A DNA stretch of 64,000 nt from an uncultured Polaribacter sp. (GTDB lineage: Bacteria > Bacteroidota > Bacteroidia > Flavobacteriales > Flavobacteriaceae), in assembly GCF_947497125.1 (NCBI RefSeq), contig NZ_CANMFI010000003.1:1-64000 (forward strand). The letters run 5' to 3'. The position numbers and the translations under genes were made by a program. Shown one piece after another: positions 45,852 through 54,463 of the stretch; the stretch's first letter is position 1; each line of letters starts with the position of its first letter. A model generated the notes under the pieces. It did no database searches. It saw nothing but the letters and a program-made list of their open reading frames with translations, and had not been told where the DNA came from.

Positions 45852-45908
45852 TTATTTGAGCGTAGTTTAGAGAGTTTAAGTTCTCGAAACTATGCTCAGA
45901 CAGACAAA
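45852..45908. repeat. Degenerate copy of the palindromic repeat seen in icmF
   Basis: TGAGCGTAGTTTA and its near complement GAAACTATGCTCA form an imperfect hairpin around AGAGAGTTTAAGTTCTC. Its arms resemble the CTTGAGCG-AGTCGA / TTCTCGACT-CGCTC arms of the element at 2185-2276. It lies between metY and the metX fusion. Confidence 0.6.
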
Positions 45909-45931
45909 TATCTATAAAACACAAAAGTATC

Positions 45932-48900
45932 TTGGAACATCCGTTGCAACATATCAACATAAAAAACTTTACCACAGAACTGGGGGTTTCTATTGCTGAA
46001 ATTAATTTGAGTTATCAGGTTTTTGGGCAAAAGTTAGGCACTGCGCCCGTTGTTTTAATAAATCATGCATTAACTGGGAATAGTAATGTTGCAGGTTCTG
46101 ATGGTTGGTGGCAAGATATTGTAGGAGCAGAAAAGACAATAGACACTAATAGTTATACGATACTTTCTTTTAATATACCTGGCAATGGTTTTGATGGTTT
46201 TTTGATTGAAAATTATAAAGATTTTATTGCAAGAGATGTAGCTCGTATTTTTTTAGAAGGTCTGCATCAGCTACAAGTAACCACTTTATTTGCATTGATT
46301 GGTGGATCTTTAGGTGGTGGTATTGCTTGGGAAATGTTAGTTTTAAATACAAAATTAACGCAACATTTTTTACCAATTGCAACCGATTGGAAATCGACAG
46401 ATTGGTTAATTGCGAACTGTCAAATTCAAGAACAATTTTTGGTAAACTCTAGCAATCCTGTGCATGATGCGCGTATGCATGCCATGTTGTGTTACAGAAC
46501 GCCAGCATCTTTTAAAGAGCGTTTTCACCGATCTAAAAAAGACAATTCTACCATTTTTAATGTAGAAAGTTGGTTGTTACATCATGGCGAAAAGCTACAA
46601 GAACGCTATCAGTTATCATCTTACAAGTTGATGAATCAACTATTAAAAACCATCGATGTTACTCAAAATGAGGAAAAAAGTATCGATGTTTTAGATGAAA
46701 TAGAAGCTAGTATTCACATAATTGGTGTAGATTCTGATTTGTTTTTTACTGCGGAAGAAAACCGAGAAACGTTTAAAAAGTTAGCGTTAACAAAAGAAAA
46801 TGTTACCTATCACGAAATTAAATCGGTACACGGGCATGATGCATTTTTAATAGAGTACGATCAATTGCATAAAATGATAGCACCTATTTTTAACAAAGAA
46901 TACAGAGAACAGAAAATGAAAATACTAAAATTTGGAGGCAAATCTTTAGCAAACGGACTTGGGTTGCAAAATACCATAGCAATTCTTTTAGAGAAGCTTA
47001 AAAATAACCAAAAAATAACTGTTGTAGTTTCTGCAAGAGGAAATACTACTGATGATTTAGAGGAACTCTTAGAAAAAGCAAGGATTAAACAAGACTATAA
47101 ATCCGCATTTCATTCGTTTAAAGAATACCAACAATTGCCCAATAATTCAGTAGATTTATCTACAGAGTTTAACACTTTACAAACTATTTTTGAAGGGGTG
47201 TCTTTGTTAGGTGATTACAGTTCTAAAATTAAAGATGAAGTTTTAGCACAAGGAGAATTACTCGCTGTAAAAGTGGTTGTTAGCTTACTTGAAAAAGAAG
47301 GAGTTTTAGCCAATGCAGTCGATGCTAGAAAGCTACTTATTACAGATGATAATTTTAGCAATGCATTGCCTATTAATGCAGTATCATCAGAAAATGTGAT
47401 TTCTTATTTTTTAAAGAATACCAACAAAGTTAATGTTGTAACTGGTTTTATTGCGGCAAATAAAAAAGGAGAAACCACTACTTTAGGCAGAAATGGTAGC
47501 AATTATTCTGCTGCGCTTTTGGCCAATTATTTAGATGCAGAAGAGCTTCAAAATTACACGCACGTAAGTGGTATTTTTACGGCAAATCCTGATTTGGTTG
47601 CCGATGCCAAAAAAATAGAAAAATTATCTTTTTCAGAAGCCAATGAGTTGGCAAATTTTGGTACTACAATTTTACACGCAAAAACCATCATACCTTTATT
47701 AGAGAAAAACATCAATTTAAGAATTTTAAATACGTTTGATAAAGAAGATAAGGGCACTTTAATAACCGCTGAAACATCAGAAAAAGGGATTAAATCTATC
47801 TCTACAATAGAAAATGTTTCGTTGTTAAACCTTGAAGGTAGAGGTCTGTTAGGTAAAGTAGGGGTAGATGCCAGAATTTTTAAGGCGTTAAGTGACAAAA
47901 ACATTAGTGTTAGTATTGTTTCGCAAGGTTCTTCTGAAAGAGGTATCGGTTTAATTATCAATTCAGACAAAGCAACAGAGGCTGTTTTGGCTTTAGAAGC
48001 TGCTTTTGAAAGTGATTTTTATTCGCAAGATGTAAATCACATTTCTATTGTAGATAATGTGGCCGTTATTTCTATAATTGGTCAAGATTTAAGTGCCTTT
48101 CATTTGCCATACAATGCGTTGATTAAAAATCAAATTGTACCGTTATTATTTAACAATACCGTAACCGGAAAAAACGTGAGTTTGGTGGTTAAAAAAGAAG
48201 ATTTAAACAAGGCTGTAAATGTCATTCATGGTCAGGTTTTTGGTATTGCAAAGAAGATAAATATTGCCGTTTTTGGCAAAGGATTGGTTGGCGGAACGCT
48301 TATTCATCAAATTATAGAAAACGCAGCGTCTGTATTAGAAAGAAGAAATATACAGCTCACTATTTTTGCGGTTATCAGTTCAAAAAAAGTGTTGTTAGAT
48401 AAACAAGGTATTTCAGATAATTGGGAGCAAGCGCTTCAAAATTCTGAATCAACAACACCTTCTATAGAAAGTGTTATTAGTTATGCCAAAACACATCATT
48501 TAGAAAATTTAATTGCCGTAGACAATACCGCAAGTGTTTCTTTTGTAGAAAATTACATTCCGTTAATTGCTGCTGGTTTCGACTTGGTTTCATGTAATAA
48601 AATAGCCAATACATTGTCTTTTGATTTTTACAAAGAAATACGTAATAAGTTACAACAATACAAGAAACAGTATTTATACGAAACCAATGTTGGTGCTGGT
48701 TTACCTTTAATCGATACCATTCGTTTGTTGCATGAATCCGGAGAAAATATCACTAAAATTAGAGGTGTTTTTTCAGGAAGTTTAAGCTATTTATTTAATA
48801 CTTTTTCAGAAGAAAATAAACCTTTTTCTGAGGTATTAACGGCAGCAATAGAGTTAGGATATACAGAACCAGATGCTAGAGAAGATTTAGGTGGAAATGA

Positions 48901-49333
48901 TGTGGCAAGAAAGTTATTAATTTTAGCCAGAGAGCTAGAGTTAGAAAATGAACTGTCTGATGTTCGCATTCAAAATTTAATTCCAGAATCTTTAAGAGCA
49001 GGAACTTCAGAGCGTTTTTTATCTAGTCTAGACTTGATGAATACTGAATATCAACAGGTAAAAGAAGCACAAAAAGAAGAGCATGTATTAAGATATATTG
49101 GCGAATTAAGTGGCGATTTATCTAAAGACACAGGAAATTTAGAAGTAAAACTAGTTTCTGTTCCTAAAAATTCGCCTTTGGGTTCTTTAAAAGGTTCAGA
49201 TGCTATTTTCGAAATTTATACAGAGTCTTATGGCTCACAGCCATTGGTTATACAAGGCGCAGGAGCAGGAAGTAAGGTAACGGCAAGAGGGGTTTTTGGC
49301 GATATTTTACGATTGGCTAAAAACGGTTTATAG
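45932..49333 (+). CDS. Triple fusion: homoserine O-acetyltransferase, aspartate kinase, homoserine dehydrogenase
   Basis: One 1133-aa chain with three enzymes. Residues 1-325 are a MetX-type alpha/beta hydrolase with catalytic Ser in IGGSLGGG, Asp in GVDSDLFF and His in SVHGHDAF. Residues 329-605 are aspartate kinase (MKILKFGGKSLANG, TLGRNGSNYSAAL), followed by ACT domains (625-765). Residues 775-1133 are homoserine dehydrogenase (NIAVFGKGLVGGTL, SCNKIANT, GVFSGSLSYLF). It would take aspartate to aspartyl phosphate and, with an external semialdehyde dehydrogenase, make homoserine and acetylate it. No in-frame ATG precedes the MetX part, so TTG at 45932 is the likely start. ATG 46916 could yield a separate kinase-dehydrogenase. 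Confidence 0.93.
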   Translation: MEHPLQHINIKNFTTELGVSIAEINLSYQVFGQKLGTAPVVLINHALTGNSNVAGSDGWWQDIVGAEKTIDTNSYTILSFNIPGNGFDGFLIENYKDFIARDVARIFLEGLHQLQVTTLFALIGGSLGGGIAWEMLVLNTKLTQHFLPIATDWKSTDWLIANCQIQEQFLVNSSNPVHDARMHAMLCYRTPASFKERFHRSKKDNSTIFNVESWLLHHGEKLQERYQLSSYKLMNQLLKTIDVTQNEEKSIDVLDEIEASIHIIGVDSDLFFTAEENRETFKKLALTKENVTYHEIKSVHGHDAFLIEYDQLHKMIAPIFNKEYREQKMKILKFGGKSLANGLGLQNTIAILLEKLKNNQKITVVVSARGNTTDDLEELLEKARIKQDYKSAFHSFKEYQQLPNNSVDLSTEFNTLQTIFEGVSLLGDYSSKIKDEVLAQGELLAVKVVVSLLEKEGVLANAVDARKLLITDDNFSNALPINAVSSENVISYFLKNTNKVNVVTGFIAANKKGETTTLGRNGSNYSAALLANYLDAEELQNYTHVSGIFTANPDLVADAKKIEKLSFSEANELANFGTTILHAKTIIPLLEKNINLRILNTFDKEDKGTLITAETSEKGIKSISTIENVSLLNLEGRGLLGKVGVDARIFKALSDKNISVSIVSQGSSERGIGLIINSDKATEAVLALEAAFESDFYSQDVNHISIVDNVAVISIIGQDLSAFHLPYNALIKNQIVPLLFNNTVTGKNVSLVVKKEDLNKAVNVIHGQVFGIAKKINIAVFGKGLVGGTLIHQIIENAASVLERRNIQLTIFAVISSKKVLLDKQGISDNWEQALQNSESTTPSIESVISYAKTHHLENLIAVDNTASVSFVENYIPLIAAGFDLVSCNKIANTLSFDFYKEIRNKLQQYKKQYLYETNVGAGLPLIDTIRLLHESGENITKIRGVFSGSLSYLFNTFSEENKPFSEVLTAAIELGYTEPDAREDLGGNDVARKLLILARELELENELSDVRIQNLIPESLRAGTSERFLSSLDLMNTEYQQVKEAQKEEHVLRYIGELSGDLSKDTGNLEVKLVSVPKNSPLGSLKGSDAIFEIYTESYGSQPLVIQGAGAGSKVTARGVFGDILRLAKNGL

Positions 49334-49476
49334 TTTTTGGTTGAACACAGACACTAAAAAATGAAAGCAAAATATAACAATCTTTATTTTCAAAAATGAG
49401 GATAATTAAAGAATTAAAAAAGTTTTAATTGATAGTTGTTGGTTGTAACTTTCAACCATTAGCCACCAACCAAAAA
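49334..49476. repeat. Small element with TTTTTGGTTG terminal inverted repeats
   Basis: TTTTTGGTTG right after the metX-thrA stop codon (49334-49343) pairs with a perfect CAACCAAAAA at 49467-49476, enclosing 123 bp. The right end is built of CAACC-type repeats. A related, less perfect arrangement follows the metH gene at 63.8 kb. Confidence 0.5.
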
Positions 49477-49488
49477 CCACATACCAAA

Positions 49489-50658
49489 ATGAACAAACAT
49501 TTCGAAACACAAGCAATTAGAAATCAAACTGAAAGAAGTCAGTTTTTAGAACACTCTACACCTTTATATTTAACTTCTAGTTTTGTTTTTGAAGATGCTG
49601 AAGAAATGAGAGCTTCATTTGCCGAAGAAAAACAACGTAATTTATACAGTCGGTTTACAAATCCGAATACCACAGAATTTACAGAAAAAATAGTTCAGAT
49701 GGAAGGTGCCGAGGCAGGATATGCTTTTGCAACCGGAATGTCTGCTATATTTTCAACATTTGCTGCATTATTAAATGCTGGCGATCATGTGGTTTCTTGT
49801 AGATCTGTATTTGGCTCTACACATAGTATGTTTACCAAGTTTCTGCCAAAATGGAACATAGAAACTTCTTATTTTAAAGTGAATGAAGTTGATTTGGTTG
49901 AAAGTTTGATCAAACCAAACACAAAAATTTTATACATAGAAACCCCTACAAATCCGGCAGTAGATATTTTAGATTTAGAATTGATTGGTAAAATTGCCAA
50001 AAAACACAATCTTATTTTTATTGTAGATAATTGCTTTGCAACACCTTACGTACAGCAGCCAATTAAGTTTGGTGCCGATTTAGTTATTCATTCTGCTACA
50101 AAACTAATAGACGGGCAAGGACGTGTTTTAGGTGGTGTAACTGTTGGGAAAGCAACTTTAATGCGAGAAATTTACTTATTTGCAAGAAATACAGGACCTG
50201 CCATGTCTCCTTTTAATGCGTGGGTGTTGTCTAAAAGTCTTGAAACATTGTCCGTTAGGGTAGAAAAACATGCAGAAAACGCTTTAAAAGTTGCAGAATT
50301 TTTAGAAACTCAAAAAAATGTTTCGCTGGTTAAATACCCTTTTTTACAATCCCATCCACAATACAATATTGCTAAAAAACAAATGAGTTTAGGTGGTAAT
50401 ATTGTTGCTTTTGAAATTAAAGGAGGTATTGAAGCTGGCAGAAAATTTTTAGACAACATAAAAATGTGTTCATTATCTGCAAATTTAGGAGATACAAGAA
50501 CCATTGTTACACATCCTTCCTCTACAACTCATGGTAAATTGTCTGAAGAAGATAGGTTAGAGGTTGGCATAACAAAAGGATTGGTAAGGGTTTCTGTTGG
50601 TTTAGAAAATGTAGCAGATATTATTGCCGATTTAGAGCAAGCTTTAAATGGATACTAA
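49489..50658 (+). CDS. MetZ-like homoserine-ester sulfhydrylase
   Basis: PLP-dependent Cys/Met family enzyme of 389 aa. The PLP Lys is in HSATKLIDGQGRVLGG, and the DGQGR-LGG form is typical of O-succinylhomoserine sulfhydrylase MetZ. Other marks are LYSRFTNPNTTEF and DNCFATPYVQQP. Because the upstream acyltransferase is of MetX type, the ester used here may be acetyl rather than succinyl, or the enzyme may act as cystathionine gamma-synthase. The ORF track start (49429) reads through the preceding repeat, and ATG 49489 is preferred. With metY it gives two possible routes to homocysteine in one unit. Confidence 0.88.
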   Translation: MNKHFETQAIRNQTERSQFLEHSTPLYLTSSFVFEDAEEMRASFAEEKQRNLYSRFTNPNTTEFTEKIVQMEGAEAGYAFATGMSAIFSTFAALLNAGDHVVSCRSVFGSTHSMFTKFLPKWNIETSYFKVNEVDLVESLIKPNTKILYIETPTNPAVDILDLELIGKIAKKHNLIFIVDNCFATPYVQQPIKFGADLVIHSATKLIDGQGRVLGGVTVGKATLMREIYLFARNTGPAMSPFNAWVLSKSLETLSVRVEKHAENALKVAEFLETQKNVSLVKYPFLQSHPQYNIAKKQMSLGGNIVAFEIKGGIEAGRKFLDNIKMCSLSANLGDTRTIVTHPSSTTHGKLSEEDRLEVGITKGLVRVSVGLENVADIIADLEQALNGY

Positions 50659-50736
50659 ATTTTAAGTATCACATTCTTTTATTTGCAAAATTAGTATCTC
50701 TTTTGCTATCTTTAGTATTTATTTTATTGTTCAGAC

Positions 50737-51942
50737 ATGGTTAAGCTATTAAAATTTACTTGTACAGTTATAGTTGGTGTTTTTTTATTTGGATGCAGTT
50801 CTAAAGACAGCAATGAAGAAGCTATAAACGAAATTTTAGAAGTCTCTTTATTGTCTGAGTTTTCTTCTAGGCAAAGTTCTCAATCTGTTACGGTAACTGC
50901 TAACATGTATTGGTATACGAACAATACGAATAATTGGATTTTTGTTAGTCCTACTTTTGGAACAAATAATGGTGAAATTGAGATTTCTGTAGCAGAAAAT
51001 CTATCAGACCAAAATAGAACCGGAACTGTCACGGTTATAGGTGGTATTATTTCAAAAACAATTACAATTACACAATTGGCTAGAGATGAAAGTACTGATG
51101 TTTTAGATGCTACCAAAGCACCTTCTGAAAATTTCGATTTATCTACCTGGAACTTAAGCATACCTGTTGATAAAGGAAACGGAACAGCAACTACAATTAC
51201 TGTTAGTCAGCTAAATGATGATTTTGAAAATGGCAATTATTTTTACACGGCAGCAGACGGTGGAATGGTTTTTAAATGTCCGGTTAATGGTTTTAAAACT
51301 TCTGCAAATACAAGTTATACTAGAGTAGAATTGCGAGAAATGCTTAGAGGTAACAATACCAATATTAATACCCAAGGCGTTAATAAAAATAACTGGGTTT
51401 TTGGTACAGCACCAGCAGCAGATATCAATGCGGCTGCAGGTTATGATGGCGAAATGAATGCAACACTTGCGGTAAATCATGTAACAACAACAGGGAGTAA
51501 TAGCCATGTTGGTCGCGTAATTATAGGGCAAATTCATGCCAATGATGATGAGCCGATACGTATTTATTACAGAAAATTACCTAACAACCAACTTGGGTCT
51601 ATTTATTTTGCACACGAACCTAGAGATGGTTTTGGTGCAGAGCAATGGCATGAAATGATTGGCTCTAGAAGTAATACAGCTTCTAACCCATCAGACGGAA
51701 TTGCATTAAACGAAAAGTTTAGTTACACCATTAAAGTTGTTGGAGATACTTTGACAGTAACAATCAGAAGAGAGGATAAAAGTAATGTTGTAAAAACTGT
51801 AAATATGGCAACTAGTGGTTACAATGTTGGTGGGCAATATATGTATTTTAAAGCAGGTGTGTATCAGGGTAATAATTCTGGTGATGCAGATGATTATGTA
51901 CAAGCAACTTTTTATGCCTTAGAAAAAAGTCATACAAATTAA
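50737..51942 (+). CDS. PL7 alginate lyase with N-terminal BACON domain (lipoprotein)
   Basis: A 401-aa surface lipoprotein (lipobox LFGC, Cys20). Residues 35-115 form a BACON-type carbohydrate-binding domain (NWIFVSPTFGTNNGEIEISV, ISKTITITQLA). The lyase domain has RVELR (186-190), VIIGQIHA with QIH at 245-247, and YFKAGVYQ near 371. It is only distantly similar to the two PL7 proteins of the main locus. It sits alone between methionine and cysteine genes and has no TTGGTnnACCAA operator in front, so it is outside the regulon seen at 12-42 kb. Confidence 0.93.
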   Translation: MVKLLKFTCTVIVGVFLFGCSSKDSNEEAINEILEVSLLSEFSSRQSSQSVTVTANMYWYTNNTNNWIFVSPTFGTNNGEIEISVAENLSDQNRTGTVTVIGGIISKTITITQLARDESTDVLDATKAPSENFDLSTWNLSIPVDKGNGTATTITVSQLNDDFENGNYFYTAADGGMVFKCPVNGFKTSANTSYTRVELREMLRGNNTNINTQGVNKNNWVFGTAPAADINAAAGYDGEMNATLAVNHVTTTGSNSHVGRVIIGQIHANDDEPIRIYYRKLPNNQLGSIYFAHEPRDGFGAEQWHEMIGSRSNTASNPSDGIALNEKFSYTIKVVGDTLTVTIRREDKSNVVKTVNMATSGYNVGGQYMYFKAGVYQGNNSGDADDYVQATFYALEKSHTN

Positions 51943-51974
51943 GACAGTCTTTTTAAAACACTTATATTAGCGCT

Positions 51975-52388
51975 ATGCTTTCTAAAAAGACGAAATACGG
52001 TATTAAAGCACTTACTTTTCTTGCAAAACAAGAAGATAAAACTCCTGTTGCTATTGCTACAATTTCTAAAAGTGAAAATATATCATTAAAATTTTTAGAG
52101 AGTATTCTTTTAACACTTCGTAAAAACGGAATTTTAGGATCTAAAAAAGGAAAAGGTGGCGGTTATTATTTGTTAAATAGCCCATCAAATATACCTATGA
52201 CCTCTGTAATGAGAATTTTAGAAGGGCCAATATCTATGGTGCCTTGTGTAAGTTTAAATTTTTATGAAAAGTGTGATGATTGCCCTGATGAAAATGCGTG
52301 CTCTGTGCATAAATTAATGATTCAGGTAAGAGACAATACCCTTAAAATATTTAAAAACACTTCTTTAGCAGACCTTTGCAAAGACTAA
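51975..52388 (+). CDS. Rrf2-family regulator, probable control of cysteine genes
   Basis: A 137-aa winged-helix regulator (MLSKKTKYGIKALTFLAKQ, then KKGKGGGYYLLN for the wing). The C-terminal half has four cysteines in CVSLNFYEKCDDCPDENACSVH, in the region where IscR- and NsrR-like proteins hold an iron-sulfur cluster. Related Rrf2 proteins such as CymR control sulfur assimilation. It is followed directly by the sulfate assimilation operon, whose promoter region holds two 19-bp direct repeats that are good candidate binding sites. Confidence 0.88.
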   Translation: MLSKKTKYGIKALTFLAKQEDKTPVAIATISKSENISLKFLESILLTLRKNGILGSKKGKGGGYYLLNSPSNIPMTSVMRILEGPISMVPCVSLNFYEKCDDCPDENACSVHKLMIQVRDNTLKIFKNTSLADLCKD

Positions 52389-52491
52389 AACTCTCCTTGT
52401 AATTCTTTCGTTTTTTTTGTAAAGTCATATTTTCAATAATCACCTTATTGTAGTTTCATATTCGCAAATAATTTATACTATTATTATTAAT

Positions 52492-52510
52492 CTATTAAAT
52501 CGATAGGGTA
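52492..52510 (+). promoter_or_regulatory. Candidate Rrf2 operator, copy 1
   Basis: CTATTAAATCGATAGGGTA, 120 bp before the DUF2061 gene. It matches copy 2 at 16 of 19 bases. Confidence 0.6.
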
Positions 52511-52572
52511 GTTAGATTTTTTAGCGCTCATTTGTTTTGTAGACTTAAAATTTAATGTAGGTTTGCATTATC

Positions 52573-52591
52573 CTACTAAATAAATAGGGTA
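52573..52591 (+). promoter_or_regulatory. Candidate Rrf2 operator, copy 2
   Basis: CTACTAAATAAATAGGGTA, within an imperfect palindrome TATCCTA...TAGGGTA, 20 bp before the start codon of the first operon gene. Confidence 0.6.
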
Positions 52592-52611
52592 TTATTTTGA
52601 ATTAATTTGCT

Positions 52612-52875
52612 ATGATTTTAAATCAAGTCATTTTTAGTAGGAAAACACGACGTAAAGGTTTTGAAGAAGATATTGCTTCAGAAAAACCTTTGCGAAGTGT
52701 TATAAAAGCATTGAGTTGGAGAGTTATTGGAACGCTAGATACGCTGGTGGTGTCTTATATACTTACAGGTAAAATTGGTTTAGCAACCTCAATTGCATCC
52801 ATAGATTTTATAACAAAATTAGTATTGTATTTTTTTCATGAAAGAATATGGAACAAAATAAAATGGGGAAAATAA
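52612..52875 (+). CDS. DUF2061 membrane protein
   Basis: An 87-aa protein with two hydrophobic helices in a DUF2061 domain (SVIKALSWRVIGTLDTLVVSYILTG, IASIDFITKLVLYFFHERIWNKIKWG). The family is small and has no proven function, but it often occurs with cysH/cysDN genes in Bacteroidota and proteobacteria. Here it is the first gene of the sulfate assimilation operon, 4 bp before cysH. A role at the membrane connected with sulfate or sulfite is possible but not shown. Confidence 0.85.
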   Translation: MILNQVIFSRKTRRKGFEEDIASEKPLRSVIKALSWRVIGTLDTLVVSYILTGKIGLATSIASIDFITKLVLYFFHERIWNKIKWGK

Positions 52876-52879
52876 GAAG

Positions 52880-53488
52880 ATGAATTTAGAGCAGATAAAT
52901 AAAGAATTAAAAGATAAGAGTCCGAAAGAAATAATTAATTGGGCCATTTCTATATCAGAAAAGCCAATAGTTACTACCAATTTTAGACCCTATGAAGTTG
53001 CAATTTTACAGGCAGTTTCAGAAGTGCAAAAAAACATAAAAGTTATTTGGTGCGATACTGGTTACAACACACCGCAAACCTATAAACATGCCGAAGAAAT
53101 TATTAAAAAACTACAGTTAAACGTTCAATTGTATGTTCCAAAACAAACAGTTGCACATAGAAATATTGTGTTAGGTGTACCTTCTATAGAAGACCCAAAG
53201 CATGCTGTTTTTACCCAACAAGTAAAATTAGAACCTTTTACAAGAGCCATGCAAGAACACAAACCAGATGTTTGGTTTACTAATTTGAGAAAAGGACAAA
53301 CTGCTTTTAGAGATGGTATTGATATTGTTTCTAAAAGTAAAGACGGAATTGTAAAAGTGAGTCCGTTTTATAACTGGATAGATACTGATTTAGATGCGTA
53401 TTTAGCCAAATTGAATTTGCCGAATGAATTTACGTATTTCGATCCTACAAAAGTAGAAAACAACAGAGAATGTGGTTTGCATATCTAA
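52880..53488 (+). CDS. cysH: Adenylylsulfate or PAPS reductase
   Basis: Reduces APS or PAPS to sulfite with thioredoxin or glutaredoxin electrons. The 202-aa protein has the PP-loop-type fold (VIWCDTGYNTPQTYKHAEEI, TNLRKGQTAFRDG) and the C-terminal catalytic motif RECGLHI with the active Cys. Only two cysteines are present, so the CC...CxxC pattern that holds the iron-sulfur cluster in usual bacterial APS reductases is missing. No APS kinase is encoded in the operon. The protein is also somewhat short. Confidence 0.92.
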   Translation: MNLEQINKELKDKSPKEIINWAISISEKPIVTTNFRPYEVAILQAVSEVQKNIKVIWCDTGYNTPQTYKHAEEIIKKLQLNVQLYVPKQTVAHRNIVLGVPSIEDPKHAVFTQQVKLEPFTRAMQEHKPDVWFTNLRKGQTAFRDGIDIVSKSKDGIVKVSPFYNWIDTDLDAYLAKLNLPNEFTYFDPTKVENNRECGLHI

Positions 53489-53499
53489 AAGACATGATA

Positions 53500-54405
53500 A
53501 TGAATCAAAAAACAATACAAGTAGATGCTTTAGAAAGTGAAGCCATTTATATCCTTAGAGAAGTAGTAGCACAGTTTGAAAAACCTGTATTGCTTTTCTC
53601 TGGTGGAAAAGACAGTATTACATTGGTAAGATTGGCTCAAAAAGCTTTTTACCCCGCAAAAATACCTTTTCCGTTAATGCATATAGATACAGGGCATAAT
53701 TTTCCTGAAACAATAGAATTTAGAGACCGATTAACCAAAGAATTGGGGGTAGAATTAATTGTTAGAAATGTACAAGACAATATAGACAATGGTTCTGTAA
53801 AAGAAGAAACGGGCAAATATGCCAGTAGAAATATGCTGCAAACAGAAACCTTGTTAGATGCTATAGAAGAGTTTGGTTTTGATGCTTGTATTGGAGGTGC
53901 AAGAAGAGATGAAGAAAAAGCAAGAGCAAAAGAAAGAATTTTTTCTGTTAGAGATGATTTTGGACAATGGGATGAAAAAAACCAGCGTCCGGAAGTATTT
54001 GATATGTTAAACGGAAAAATAGATTTAGGACAGAATGTTCGTGTTTTTCCAATCTCTAACTGGACAGAGCTAGATGTTTGGTCTTACATAGAAAAAGAAG
54101 CTATCGAAATACCATCGATTTATTTTGCTCACAAAAGAAACATTTTTTACCGAGATGGGTTTATTTGGTCTGCAGACGATGCTGTTGTGTATCGAGATGA
54201 AGAAGAAGAGGTTGTAGAACAAATGGTGCGTTTTAGAACTGTGGGCGATATGAGTTGTACTGCCGCCGTTTTATCTGATGCAGTAGATATTGCAAAAGTA
54301 GTAGAAGAAATTAGAGATTCTTCTATTTCAGAAAGAGGTGCTAGAATAGACGACAAACGTTCTGAAGCCGCTATGGAAAAAAGAAAACAACAAGGGTATT
54401 TTTAA
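53500..54405 (+). CDS. cysD: Sulfate adenylyltransferase small subunit
   Basis: With CysN it makes APS from sulfate and ATP. The 301-aa protein has the PP-loop LLFSGGKDSITLVRLAQ, then LMHIDTGHNFPETIEFRD, the C-terminal ISERGARIDDKRSEAAMEKRK and a GYF end. The ORF track start overlaps cysH. The ATG at 53500 (MNQKTIQVDALESEAIYIL), 11 bp after the cysH stop codon, matches the family better. ATG 53494 in the same frame is also possible. Confidence 0.96.
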   Translation: MNQKTIQVDALESEAIYILREVVAQFEKPVLLFSGGKDSITLVRLAQKAFYPAKIPFPLMHIDTGHNFPETIEFRDRLTKELGVELIVRNVQDNIDNGSVKEETGKYASRNMLQTETLLDAIEEFGFDACIGGARRDEEKARAKERIFSVRDDFGQWDEKNQRPEVFDMLNGKIDLGQNVRVFPISNWTELDVWSYIEKEAIEIPSIYFAHKRNIFYRDGFIWSADDAVVYRDEEEEVVEQMVRFRTVGDMSCTAAVLSDAVDIAKVVEEIRDSSISERGARIDDKRSEAAMEKRKQQGYF

Positions 54406-54463
54406 AATCATTTAAGTAATAAGCTTTATGTTATAAGCAACATATAGCCTACAGTAAAAAAAT

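Noticed and set aside
47554-48969. Minus-strand ORFs inside the metX-thrA fusion
   Set aside because: Reverse-frame shadows of a long conserved protein.
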